Assembly (NCBI GenBank): GCA_934754515.1
Contig: CAKVIG010000001.1
Coordinates: forward strand, 1 to 64,000
DNA: 64,000 bases
Direction: 5' to 3'
Source: an uncultured Candidatus Melainabacteria bacterium
Lineage (GTDB): Bacteria > Cyanobacteriota > Vampirovibrionia > Gastranaerophilales > Gastranaerophilaceae
The position numbers and the translations under genes are program-made. Positions 41,989 through 50,006 of this stretch are shown in pieces. Each line of letters opens with the position of its first letter. Within the stretch, counting starts at the first letter, position 1. The notes under the pieces are model-generated. The model had not been told where the DNA came from. It saw only the letters and a list, made by a program, of their open reading frames with translations, and ran no database searches.

Positions 41989-42030
41989 CAGGTCAGGGTA
42001 TTCACGCTACCCTTGCCTGTACTTTTATTT
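41989..42030 (+). terminator. Terminator after tiny peptide gene
   Basis: caggtcagggta/tacccttgcctg (41989-42000, 42008-42019) with a 7-nt loop and a following acttttatttt. A smaller hairpin gtccta/taggac (41971-41987) spans the stop codon. The 3' arm overlaps the sequence complementary to the mRNA 5' end. Confidence 0.75.
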
Positions 42031-42077
42031 TAACACATTTTTAAAAGACTTCAAGTTTTAGCTAAAAGGAATTTTAC

Positions 42078-43004
42078 ATGAATAATTACTACGAATTAAG
42101 AATATCAATTAACCCTGAAATTGAAGAAATAGTTTCAGACATTTGTTTTTCAAATTTTGACTGCGAAGGCGTCGTTTTAGCCGAAGAAACCTACAAAGAT
42201 TTAGTTATGACAGCAACAACTAAGGGAACTTTACGAGTATTTTTAACGGATTTGAATTGCAATCCCGTTGAATTATTAAAAACCGAACGTGAATTATTAA
42301 AAGAACGCGGTTTTTCAGATGAAGAACTCGGAAGCTGGGAAATTACCGTAGACGAAAAAGAAAATCAAGATTGGTCTAAAAAATGGAAAGAAAAATGGAC
42401 TGTAACTCATGTTACGGACAAAATTGCAGTTGTGCCAAGCTGGTTAACTTATGAGCCAAAAGAAGGCGAAATCGCTATCACGCTCGACCCCGGATGTGCG
42501 TTTGGGACAGGCACTCACCAAACAACGCAACTATGTATGAAAGCGATTGAAAAATATTTAAAAAAAGGTGATAAAGTTGCTGACATTGGAACAGGTTCAG
42601 GAATTTTATCAATTTGCGCTATAAAGTTTGGAGCTTCTTCTGCTTACGGTTGCGACATTGACGATACTGTAATTGATGTTTGCAGAGAAAATGCAAAAAT
42701 TAACGGAATCGACGTGGATTACCCTCAAGGGGAGGGTAACCCTGCGCCTGTAAAATTTGAACTCAACACCGCAGACAAAATTACTGAAAAGTTTGATTTT
42801 GTTTGCGCAAATATTTTACACAATGTACTTGCTGAAATTATGGGTGATTTGAAAAATATCATGAAAGATGATGCCAAAATGTCTTTGAGCGGGATTTTGG
42901 ACGAAAAGAAACCCGTTGTTTTAGAAGCAATTGAACGCGAAGGCTTGAAAATCATTGATACAATTTCACAAGACCAGTGGATTAGTTTTGTTGTAACAAA
43001 ATAG
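42078..43004 (+). CDS. prmA: Ribosomal protein L11 methyltransferase
   Basis: A 308-aa SAM-dependent enzyme that methylates L11. The N-terminal recognition domain covers about 1-60, with a linker helix region to WSKKWKEKW. The catalytic domain shows LDPGCAFGTGTHQTTQLC, KVADIGTGSGILSICAIKFG, YGCDIDDTVIDVCREN, and VCANILHNVLAEI (the NIL motif). At codons 215-224 a Tyr-Pro-Gln-Gly-Glu-Gly-Asn-Pro-Ala-Pro segment encoded by a palindrome is inserted in a loop. aaagga lies 7 nt before ATG. Confidence 0.94.
   Translation: MNNYYELRISINPEIEEIVSDICFSNFDCEGVVLAEETYKDLVMTATTKGTLRVFLTDLNCNPVELLKTERELLKERGFSDEELGSWEITVDEKENQDWSKKWKEKWTVTHVTDKIAVVPSWLTYEPKEGEIAITLDPGCAFGTGTHQTTQLCMKAIEKYLKKGDKVADIGTGSGILSICAIKFGASSAYGCDIDDTVIDVCRENAKINGIDVDYPQGEGNPAPVKFELNTADKITEKFDFVCANILHNVLAEIMGDLKNIMKDDAKMSLSGILDEKKPVVLEAIEREGLKIIDTISQDQWISFVVTK
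42720..42745. repeat. Short family C-like palindrome inside prmA
   Basis: taccctc/gagggta around aaggg, resembling the spacer fragment at 3231-3254. It lies in a surface loop between strands of the methyltransferase fold and keeps the frame. Confidence 0.55.
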
Positions 43005-43181
43005 GCTTGTCAAATTGTAAACAATTTTAAACTTGCATGCTTGACAGTGAAAGCCTTGTCATGGTTAAATTGAAGTATAAATAGTATTAGATAGGTTAAT
43101 CGTGTCTAAACGGGCGCAAAAAAGTTAATAACAATGGACTTTTAAAACGCTCTACGATTCCTCAAAAAGAAAGGAAATGCA

Positions 43182-43532
43182 ATGTACGCAATAGTCGAAA
43201 CAGGTGGTAAACAATACCAAGTTGAAGAAGGACGTTATGTAGACGTTGAATTATTAGGCGAAGAAAAAGACGCTAAAGTTGTTTTTGATAAAGTTGTTAT
43301 GATTGTTAACGGCAAAAAATCAAAAGTTGGTCAACCATACGTAGCTAACGCTAAGGTTGAAGGTACAATCGTAAAAAATGACAAAGCTAAAAAAGTAATC
43401 GTATACAAACAAAGACCTAAAAAAGGTTATAGAAAAAAACAAGGTCACAGACAAGGCTTTGCAAGAGTTATGATTAGCAAAATCAGAACAACAGCTTCAA
43501 AAGCTAAAGCAGAAGCAACTTCTGAAGAATAA
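43182..43532 (+). CDS. rplU: Large ribosomal subunit protein bL21
   Basis: A 116-aa bL21: MYAIVETGGKQYQVEEGRYV, a middle KVVMIVNGKKSKVGQPYVAN, and the basic KVIVYKQRPKKGYRKKQGHR signature, with an Ala/Lys/Glu-rich tail. It is the first gene of the rplU-rpmA unit. aaagga lies 6 nt before ATG. The 177-nt upstream region has a TATAAAT-type -10 near 43075-43081 and could hold a leader. Confidence 0.98.
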   Translation: MYAIVETGGKQYQVEEGRYVDVELLGEEKDAKVVFDKVVMIVNGKKSKVGQPYVANAKVEGTIVKNDKAKKVIVYKQRPKKGYRKKQGHRQGFARVMISKIRTTASKAKAEATSEE

Positions 43533-43653
43533 TTCAGTCGGGCAGACTCCCGGTAGGGAATGCCACCAAAGAGGTTGACCGGTAGCTTGCATATAAGCTA
43601 GTAAATTGATAAATGTCAACCGATTAAAATGATATAAAAAAAGGAGAATAAAA
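43533..43653 (+). other. rplU-rpmA spacer with possible structured RNA
   Basis: This 121-nt spacer contains ggttgac/gtcaacc arms about 43575-43621 and an inner agctt/aagct pair. In Firmicutes the protease gene prp often lies here. It is absent, and L27 starts directly MAHKKG without a cleavable leader, which is consistent. Confidence 0.5.
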
Positions 43654-43908
43654 ATGGCACATAAGAAAGGTATGGGTTCCACCCGTAACGGTCGTGATTC
43701 CGAAGCGAAGCGATTAGGCGTTAAAAAATTCGGTGGAGAAATTGTTAAAGCCGGTAACATCCTTGTTCGCCAAAGAGGAACAAAAGTTCACCCTGGTAAC
43801 AACGTAGGTATCGGTTCAGATGATACTTTGTTCGCATTGATTGACGGACAAGTTAAATTTGAAGCTCACAGACGTGACAGAAAACAAGTTAGTGTTTACG
43901 CTGTGTAG
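43654..43908 (+). CDS. rpmA: Large ribosomal subunit protein bL27
   Basis: An 84-aa bL27 near the peptidyl-transferase centre: MAHKKGMGSTRNGRDSEAKR, GVKKFGGEIVKAGNILVRQR, then GTKVHPGNNVGIGSDDTLFA. The mature-type N terminus is encoded directly. aaggag lies 8 nt before ATG. Confidence 0.98.
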   Translation: MAHKKGMGSTRNGRDSEAKRLGVKKFGGEIVKAGNILVRQRGTKVHPGNNVGIGSDDTLFALIDGQVKFEAHRRDRKQVSVYAV

Positions 43909-43925
43909 TTTATCAATAGTTATCA

Positions 43926-43957
43926 AAAAAGGCGAAGCCTTAAGGCTTCGCCTTTTT
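43926..43957. terminator. Bidirectional terminator after rpmA
   Basis: aaaggcgaagcctt/aaggcttcgccttt is an almost perfect hairpin with A/T tails on both sides, between rpmA and the convergent Trp-rich gene. Confidence 0.92.
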
Positions 43958-43971
43958 ATATGCAATAAAAC

Positions 43972-44394
43972 CTACTTGTTTTTACCTGTTATCCAATTCC
44001 AAGCATTTTTAATACCTTTACCTATCCAATTCACGGCAGATTTTACACCGTTAAACACAGCTTTGCCAGCAGGAACAAGTGCTTTATTCCATACCCAGCT
44101 GCAAGCTTTTCCTACGGCTTTTCCGGCAGGTGCAATAGCTTTGTTCCACACCCAACTGCAAGCTGAACCGATTCCTTTGAATACGGAAGGGAGAGCCGGA
44201 ACTAAAGCCATGCCGGCAGCATAGCCTAAACCCATGCCTGCGCCCATTTCAAACATGTTACTACCACTTGTGAAACCGTAACCGAAGCATCCGGGAGAGA
44301 AACTCATCGGCATTGTTCCAAATGACGGAAAACCACAGCATGTTGAGTTCAGATTGGTATTATGCATTATTATTGTCGTATTACCAAAGCACAT
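43972..44394 (-). CDS. Trp-rich amphipathic repeat protein, 140 aa
   Basis: An unusual protein. The first 45 residues are Cys/Phe/Gly/Met-rich (CCGFPSFGTMPMSFSPGCFG) and residues 50-68 are a Gly/Ala/Met hydrophobic stretch (EMGAGMGLGYAAGMALVPAL). Then come tandem 18-residue units (ACSWVWNKAIAPAGKAVGK, ACSWVWNKALVPAGKAVFN) followed by degenerate ones (SAVNWIGKGIKN, AWNWITGKNK). The units are basic, amphipathic and rich in Trp, like membrane-active peptides. A gaggat site lies close to ATG. It has no neighbour with export or immunity functions. I do not recognise a family. Confidence 0.65.
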   Translation of the reverse strand: MCFGNTTIIMHNTNLNSTCCGFPSFGTMPMSFSPGCFGYGFTSGSNMFEMGAGMGLGYAAGMALVPALPSVFKGIGSACSWVWNKAIAPAGKAVGKACSWVWNKALVPAGKAVFNGVKSAVNWIGKGIKNAWNWITGKNK

Positions 44395-44491
44395 ATTTTA
44401 TCCTCGTTATATATAAAAAGTATAGATTCAAGATAAAATTGCCTTTTTAAAACACTAAAAGTTACAAATATTTACATATTGGTAAAAAAAT

Positions 44492-46855
44492 TTATCCCGC
44501 GCCAAACAAATCTCCATCAAAATTCAAGCCTTTAGCTTCTTTTAGCAAAGGATAATCGTCAATGTTATTGCTTCTTACAAAATCAATTGCTTCACTTCTT
44601 GCCTGTTCCAAAATTTTAGCGTCATTTACAATATCCGCAATAATCATATCCGGCAATCCGCTCTGACGAGTTCCCAAAAATTCCCCAGGGCCTCTGATTT
44701 GTAAATCTTTTTCCGCAATTACAAAACCGTCATTCGTTTGCGTCATAATATCCAATCTTGCGCGTGTTTCTTGTGATTTGGTAGAAGATGATAAAACACA
44801 ATAAGACTGCAAGTCGCTTCTGCCAACACGTCCTCTTAGCTGGTGGAGTTGAGAAAGCCCAAAGCGTTCGGCGTTTTCTATCACAATTACGGTCGCATTC
44901 GGAACATCTACGCCGACTTCGACAACCGTTGTTGAAACTAAAATATCGTATTCTTTGTTTTTGAATTTTTCCATGACTTCGTCTTTTTCATCGTTTTTCA
45001 ATTTGCCGTGCAAAAGTCCGATTTTGTAGTTTGGGAAAACTTCATTCTGCCAACGTTCTTTTTCAATCGTAGCAGCCTTAGCAGAAAGCGTTTCACTCTC
45101 TTCAATCAATGGATAAACAATATACGCTTGACGTCCCGCGTCTACTTCATGCCTGATTAAATCCGCAATCTGTTTTTTGGAATTTGTAAGCGTTGTGATA
45201 ATCGGTTTTCTGCCTTTTGGAAGTTCGTCAATGATTGTCAAATCCAAATCGCCGTTCATAGTGATTGCAAGCGTTCTCGGAATTGGAGTCGCCGTCATAG
45301 TTAAAACTTGCGGATTTTGAGATTTCTTCCTCAAGGCTAATCTCTGCTTTACGCCAAATCTGTGTTGTTCATCAATCACAACCGCGCCTAAGTTCGCAAA
45401 CTCAACACCATCCTGAATTAGAGCGTGCGTTCCGACCGCAATATTCGCTTGCCCGTTTCTCAAATTAGTTTCAGCTTCACGTCTTATTTTTTTACCAATA
45501 CTTCCGATTAAAAGCTCAACCTTTAAGCCAAGTGGCGTAAGCCATTTGACTAAATTGTTATAATGCTGTTGAGCTAAAATTTCAGTCGGTGCCATAATTG
45601 CAGCCTGATAACCGTTCTCAATACCTGCTAAAAGCATAATTGTAGCAACAACAGTTTTTCCGCTACCGACATCACCCTGAAGAAGTCTTTGCATCGGTTT
45701 TGTTGAATTTAAGTCGTTCAAAATCTCGTTTACAGCTCGCTGCTGCGCAGAAGTTAATTTGAACGGCAAGCTTTCAATAAAACGCATTACAAGCCCATCT
45801 TTCTTGATTTCTAAAGGTATGGCAGAGAGATTTTTATTGTTTTCTTCCCTTAAAAGCGCAAGTTTTAATTGAATTAAAAATAATTCCTCAAAGACAAGAG
45901 AATATCGTGCTTTTTGCAAAGTTTCATTGTCTTTTGGGAAATGGATGTTTTCAATCGCTTCGTTTTTAGGAAGCAAATGATATTTTTCAATAATCTTATC
46001 GGGTAAAACCGTTTCAATATCATTTTTAAAAAGTTGAATTGTACTAAAAATAGCACGTCTTAAAGTTTTGATATTCAATTTGTCACTCAAAGGATAAATC
46101 GGCACAATACGCGCAAGGTTTATGTTTGAAGGATTAAGAATATCATCATCCATGATTGAATACGTAGGTTTATCAAGCGTCAAATTTCTGTCGTAATTGT
46201 TGTATTTAACAAGTCCCGAAACCATTATACCCGAGCCTTTCGGGAATTGGGTTTTCATCCTCTCTTGCGTGTATTTGTTGACTTTTGATGCAAAAAAACT
46301 TAAACTCAAATAGCCTGAACCATCGCCAATTCTGACTTTTACAACGCCTAAATTATTTTTTGTGGTGAAAGATTCAACTGCTTTTATAGTTCCAAAAATC
46401 GTCGTAGTTTCTCCGACTTTCAAATCTCGAATTCGTGTTCTTGTCGAATAATCAACGTGTTTGCGAGGGAAATAATACAATAAATCTCCGACCGTATAAA
46501 TTCCGAGTTTATTTAGAATATAAGCGATTTTAGGACCAACACCTTTCAAGTACATAACGTCTGATTTTAGAGTAAGTTTGTTATCTTTTTCTACTGCAGG
46601 CTTAGGTGCTAAATCAGCTTTTATTACACTAATAAGCCTTTCTAGAGAGCGTTTGCGTTGAGGAAGTGTATCCATTGAATAGCGTTCAAAATGCTCGAGC
46701 AAAACTTTCCATTTTGGATTTTTAGAAACCTTAATCTCTTTTTTTAGTTCTGAGCAGATAAAAGAAGCAAAACTTCTTGTTTTGCCGTTGATATTAATAT
46801 ATTTATACTTAACCTCGATTTCGACAGCTTTTTTTATTTGCTCAAGATTTTCCAT
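44492..46855 (-). CDS. recG: ATP-dependent DNA helicase RecG
   Basis: A 787-aa branch-migration helicase for stalled forks. Residues 100-290 form the wedge/OB domain (KGVGPKIAYILNKLGIYTVG, DLLYYFPRKHVDYS). The helicase core has Walker A QGDVGSGKTVVA, VVIDEQHRFGVKQR (motif II DEQH), TMTATPIPRTLAI, and late LHQLRGRVGRSD. About 100 extra N-terminal residues compared with E. coli RecG (693 aa) recall cyanobacterial and thermophile versions. There is no ribosome-binding site. TATAAT ends 6 nt before ATG. Confidence 0.97.
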   Translation of the reverse strand: MENLEQIKKAVEIEVKYKYININGKTRSFASFICSELKKEIKVSKNPKWKVLLEHFERYSMDTLPQRKRSLERLISVIKADLAPKPAVEKDNKLTLKSDVMYLKGVGPKIAYILNKLGIYTVGDLLYYFPRKHVDYSTRTRIRDLKVGETTTIFGTIKAVESFTTKNNLGVVKVRIGDGSGYLSLSFFASKVNKYTQERMKTQFPKGSGIMVSGLVKYNNYDRNLTLDKPTYSIMDDDILNPSNINLARIVPIYPLSDKLNIKTLRRAIFSTIQLFKNDIETVLPDKIIEKYHLLPKNEAIENIHFPKDNETLQKARYSLVFEELFLIQLKLALLREENNKNLSAIPLEIKKDGLVMRFIESLPFKLTSAQQRAVNEILNDLNSTKPMQRLLQGDVGSGKTVVATIMLLAGIENGYQAAIMAPTEILAQQHYNNLVKWLTPLGLKVELLIGSIGKKIRREAETNLRNGQANIAVGTHALIQDGVEFANLGAVVIDEQHRFGVKQRLALRKKSQNPQVLTMTATPIPRTLAITMNGDLDLTIIDELPKGRKPIITTLTNSKKQIADLIRHEVDAGRQAYIVYPLIEESETLSAKAATIEKERWQNEVFPNYKIGLLHGKLKNDEKDEVMEKFKNKEYDILVSTTVVEVGVDVPNATVIVIENAERFGLSQLHQLRGRVGRSDLQSYCVLSSSTKSQETRARLDIMTQTNDGFVIAEKDLQIRGPGEFLGTRQSGLPDMIIADIVNDAKILEQARSEAIDFVRSNNIDDYPLLKEAKGLNFDGDLFGAG

Positions 46856-46861
46856 AAGAAA

Positions 46862-46867
46862 ATTATA
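46862..46867 (-). promoter_or_regulatory. Putative leaderless -10 of recG
   Basis: - strand TATAAT, then tttctt and ATG at 46855. There is no Shine-Dalgarno and no obvious -35. Confidence 0.5.
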
Positions 46868-46933
46868 CTATGTGAAACAAGGCGTTTGTGAGTTAGGAAT
46901 TGTAAAGATTTGTAAAACTTTTCAAACATGTCC

Positions 46934-46961
46934 TAAAGTTTTTAGCAAAATGTGCCGTAAA
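46934..46961 (+). promoter_or_regulatory. Sigma-28 (FliA) promoter
   Basis: TAAAGTTT, N12, GCCGTAAA, 41 nt before the 401-aa gene. It matches the FliA consensus except for one base missing in the -10 and spacing longer by one. Confidence 0.82.
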
Positions 46962-47001
46962 CATGGGTATACAAGGGAAAACATAAGGACCTAGCAACAA
47001 A

Positions 47002-48207
47002 ATGGGAATGGCAGCATCACAAGCTAATTTATTAACTCTTACGAGTAGGCTTCATGACATTGAGTACAAAGCTCAAAACATTGAAAGCCAAAAAGTAGCT
47101 TTGGCAACTCAAAAAGACGAGTTGTACCAAACCTATTGTGATGCTTTGGATAAGACAAAAATACAGGTAGCATATAATGATTCAAGCAGTTTAGCAAAAA
47201 CTTACGTAGATGCAACCTTTTCATCTGTTTGTACTTATAATGAAAATCGTACAAAACAATATGCAATCAGAGATTCTCAAACAGGTAAAGTAATTGTAGA
47301 TTCAGATGTATACAACACATACACTCAAGGATGTTTTAGTGATAAATACTCATTTGCTTGGGCAATGATGGGTATGGGACTTAATTTCAGTTATTCTGAC
47401 GTTAATATGAATGGTGATTATGGTCAAGGCAACCAAGTTGGTTTTGGCACAAATGATGAAGGTAACTTCGGTTCAGAATCCACCGAAGGTGCAACTAATT
47501 TATTTATGACCGATGCAGAACGTTATGCCTTTGACAAGTATAAATCAGACTCTGCACATACAGGCAGCACAGTTATAACAGCTTATGACAGCTTGTTGGA
47601 AACTTCAAACAAGAGTGATGCAACTTTATCTGAAAAACAAGAAGCTTTGAATAGTTTCCGTGAAAAATTATACGCTAACACAGATATCAGAAACAATATT
47701 TATGAATACATGCGTCGTGACAAAACTGCACCGCAAGATCCTGTAGAATATGATAATGATTTTTCTGAAGATATGGATACTCAGAAATTCAACTACTATG
47801 TTAATTTGTTTGAAGAAATTCAAGCTAACGGCGGTTGTCAAGAAATTGATGCTCAATATACTTCAGGAGATGATGGCGCAGAATGGTTCAATAATGCTGT
47901 AACATCAGGTAAAGTCTTGATTGACTTCTTTGATGATAACAATTCTAAACAAAAAGAATGGAAAGAAACCAGCGTTGCAACAAGCACTAACCAAAACTAT
48001 CTTCAACAAGTTTCTGACGAAAAAGATTTGAAAAAAGCAGAAGCGACTTACGAATACGAATTAGACAAGATTAACAAAAAAGATACTAAATTTGACCAAG
48101 ATTTGAGTAAATTAGAAACCGAAAGAACATCTATTACAACAGAAATGGATGCAATTAAAACTGTTAGAAATGATAACATCGAAAGAACTTTCGGTATCTT
48201 TAGCTAG
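47002..48207 (+). CDS. Sigma-28-dependent coiled-coil protein, 401 aa, possible flagellum-linked export substrate
   Basis: Starts MGMAASQANLLTLTSRLHDI followed by EYKAQNIESQKVALATQKDE, a coiled coil recalling the N-terminal assembly helices of flagellar axial proteins. The middle is acidic and Asn/Gly/Thr-rich. The C terminus is another coiled coil (KKAEATYEYELDKINKKDTK) ending NIERTFGIFS. It has no signal peptide. The N- and C-terminal helix pattern plus the sigma-28 promoter suggest a secreted or structural flagellar accessory. The function has not been described as far as I know. No strong ribosome-binding site is seen. Confidence 0.72.
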   Translation: MGMAASQANLLTLTSRLHDIEYKAQNIESQKVALATQKDELYQTYCDALDKTKIQVAYNDSSSLAKTYVDATFSSVCTYNENRTKQYAIRDSQTGKVIVDSDVYNTYTQGCFSDKYSFAWAMMGMGLNFSYSDVNMNGDYGQGNQVGFGTNDEGNFGSESTEGATNLFMTDAERYAFDKYKSDSAHTGSTVITAYDSLLETSNKSDATLSEKQEALNSFREKLYANTDIRNNIYEYMRRDKTAPQDPVEYDNDFSEDMDTQKFNYYVNLFEEIQANGGCQEIDAQYTSGDDGAEWFNNAVTSGKVLIDFFDDNNSKQKEWKETSVATSTNQNYLQQVSDEKDLKKAEATYEYELDKINKKDTKFDQDLSKLETERTSITTEMDAIKTVRNDNIERTFGIFS

Positions 48208-48330
48208 ATTTATAACCTATTTATTTTCCCTTTTTCCCTTTTCCTTAGCCACTTCTAATCAAAGTGGTTTTTCTTTTGTATAAACAAATTAAACTTGTAT
48301 TATGATAAATTTTGCGCCAAAATAATATGT

Positions 48331-49020
48331 ATGAAAGGTATTATTTTTGATTTTAACGGAACTTTATATTGGGATTCCAAGCTCCACTATGACGCTTGGA
48401 GAGATTTTTCTAAGATTTTGAGAGGAACAGCTTTTACGGATGAAGAAATGCGTGAAAAAATGTTCGGACATACAAATGAAGATATTATTGAGTATGCTAT
48501 CGGCAAAAAACCGACTCCCGAAATGGTAGAAAAGTACGCCAAAGAAAAAGAAGCTTTGTACAGAAAACAATGTTTGATTGATAGAAAGAATTTTAAGCTT
48601 GCCCCGGGGGCGGTTGAATTTTTGGACTTTTTAAAAGAAAACAACATTCCAAGAACAATTGCAACGATGTCTGAATGGGATAATGTCGAATTTTATATAA
48701 AAGAATTTAATTTGCCTCGTTGGTTTGACGTGGATAAAATCGTTTATTCAAATGGCAAAATTCCTGGGAAGCCTGCACCTGATATATTTATGATTGCAGC
48801 AGATAAAATCGGATTGAATCCGAAGGATTGTGTTGTAGTAGAAGACGCGATTGCGGGAATTAATTCCGCAAAATCAGCAGGTATTGGCAAAATTTTGGCA
48901 ATTGCATCACTGGAACCTGTTGAGTTTTACAAAGGTATTGATGGGGTTGATTCTATTATAAAAAGCTTTGATGAGATTGATAGAAACATGTTTGAATTTC
49001 CTGTCGGTGCGTTGGAATAG
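48331..49020 (+). CDS. HAD-family phosphatase, beta-phosphoglucomutase-like
   Basis: A 229-aa HAD hydrolase of subclass I. Motif I is GIIFDFNGTLYWDS. In the usual DxDxT motif the second Asp is replaced by Asn (DFNGT), a change also known in some PGM-like members. It then has RTIATMSEWDNVEF (motif II Thr/Ser), KPAPDIFMIAADKIG (Lys), and VVVEDAIAGINSAKSAG (motif IV). It is probably a sugar-phosphate phosphatase. The TTG at 48295 is open but has no site; the ATG at 48331 fits the family start. Confidence 0.86.
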   Translation: MKGIIFDFNGTLYWDSKLHYDAWRDFSKILRGTAFTDEEMREKMFGHTNEDIIEYAIGKKPTPEMVEKYAKEKEALYRKQCLIDRKNFKLAPGAVEFLDFLKENNIPRTIATMSEWDNVEFYIKEFNLPRWFDVDKIVYSNGKIPGKPAPDIFMIAADKIGLNPKDCVVVEDAIAGINSAKSAGIGKILAIASLEPVEFYKGIDGVDSIIKSFDEIDRNMFEFPVGALE

Positions 49021-49040
49021 AGGGCTTGATTATTTGTAGT

Positions 49041-49236
49041 TTATTCCCTTACGGGTTTTCACCTCACCCTAGCCCTCTCCTGTAAGGAGAGGGAATGACC
49101 ATGGTCGTTCGAAGAAATTAAATTTAAGTATTAATTAAAACTTTTTTATTGCATCTAATTTAACAAGGCTCGGTTATTCCCTCTCCTTACAGGAGAGGGC
49201 TAGGGTGAGGTGTCAATCCGAATAATCCAAGACAAG
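49041..49236. repeat. Palindromic repeat, family A copy 3
   Basis: About 195 bp: cccttacgggttttcacctc to gagggctagggtgaggtgtc and a tail ccgaataatccaagaca. Arms pair over more than 35 bp around an AT-rich centre (gtcgttcgaagaaatt). It is nearly identical to the copy at 49672-49863 in the same orientation. The two flank the DUF559 gene. Confidence 0.88.
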
Positions 49237-49274
49237 GAAATAATGAAGTGAATAGCCACAAGGATATAACGAAT

Positions 49275-49622
49275 CTATTTCAACTTCTCAACCTCATTCA
49301 ACAAAAATTCATACACCCCACCTATATTCAAATTAATATCTTTATTCCAAAACCTAATAACTTTAAATCCTTTACTTTCTAGAAATTCCGTTCTTACTTT
49401 ATCAGCTTCTATGTTTTCCGGCTCGTTATGTTGTCCACCATCAAGTTCAATTATCAACTTTATTTCTTCACACACAAAATCCACTACATAGTTTCCTATT
49501 GGAAATTGACGTTTAAATTTTAAATTTTTAAATTGCCGATTTCTTAGCAATTGCCATAATACGCGCTCTTCTTTGGTTGAACTTTGACGCAGTTTGCGTG
49601 CTATGTAATATTTTTTGTCCAT
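49275..49622 (-). CDS. DUF559 domain protein (Vsr/PD-(D/E)XK-like nuclease fold)
   Basis: A 115-aa protein matching the DUF559 pattern: ARKLRQSSTKEERVLWQLLR, FKRQFPIGNYVVDFVCEEIK, LIIELDGGQHNEP, and GFKVIRFWNKDIN. The D-x-x and E-L-D-x-x-x-H residues correspond to the very-short-patch-repair-like endonuclease core. The activity of the family is not established. There is no ribosome-binding site. TAAAAT ends 6 nt before ATG (TTGTGC, N17). It lies between two family A repeats. Confidence 0.85.
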   Translation of the reverse strand: MDKKYYIARKLRQSSTKEERVLWQLLRNRQFKNLKFKRQFPIGNYVVDFVCEEIKLIIELDGGQHNEPENIEADKVRTEFLESKGFKVIRFWNKDINLNIGGVYEFLLNEVEKLK

Positions 49623-49628
49623 AGTGGA

Positions 49629-49657
49629 ATTTTAACATTTTATTTAGAAATGCACAA
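49629..49657 (-). promoter_or_regulatory. Putative leaderless promoter of DUF559 gene
   Basis: - strand TTGTGC, N17, TAAAAT, tccact, ATG at 49622. Confidence 0.45.
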
Positions 49658-49671
49658 TTATTTTTTCTTAT

Positions 49672-49863
49672 TTTTCCCTTACGGGTTTTCACCTCACCCT
49701 AGCCCTCTCCTGCAAGGAGAGGGAATGACCATAGTCGTTCGAAGAGATTACGTTTTTATAATAATAAAACTTTTTATTTTATCCAAATTAACAAATCTTG
49801 GTTATTCCCTCTCCTTACAGGAGAGGGCTAGGGTGAGGTGTCAATCCGAATAATCCAAGACAT
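49672..49863. repeat. Palindromic repeat, family A copy 4
   Basis: Same ends and centre as copy 3 (gtcgttcgaagagatt), with a few substitutions. Open frames across it on both strands are products of the repeat. Confidence 0.88.
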
Positions 49864-49892
49864 GATTTGGGTTAACTGGCAAAAGCAACAAA

Positions 49893-49961
49893 AACCCACC
49901 CGCATCTGTAACGCTCAGCACAGCTTCGCTAACAGCTGCGACCTCCCTAACCATGGAGGTT
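49893..49961. repeat. Palindromic repeat, family B copy 4
   Basis: Begins acccacccgcatctgtaacg and ends taaccatggaggtt, directly joined to the terminator of the next - strand gene. Confidence 0.75.
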
Positions 49962-49993
49962 AAAAAAGCGGTCGGGGCGAAGCCCCGACCGCT
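49961..49993 (-). terminator. Strong terminator of the EF-hand/LysM gene
   Basis: An 11-bp GC-rich stem agcggtcgggg/ccccgaccgct (49967-49977, 49983-49993) followed on the - strand by six T. Confidence 0.93.
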
Positions 49994-50006
49994 ACAAGAT
50001 ATCTTG

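Noticed and set aside
41908..42030. Branched-chain amino-acid attenuator as primary call
   Set aside because: The following gene is prmA, without ilv or leu genes, so it is kept only as an alternative to a toxin-like peptide.
49275..49622. Transposase of the family A repeats
   Set aside because: DUF559 lacks transposase motifs; only physical linkage is seen, so it is reported as a question rather than an annotation.
49584..49853. 89-codon open frame on the + strand
   Set aside because: It runs from inside the DUF559 promoter through a family A palindrome; the 'HPSPLLQGEG' type peptide is a translation of the repeat.
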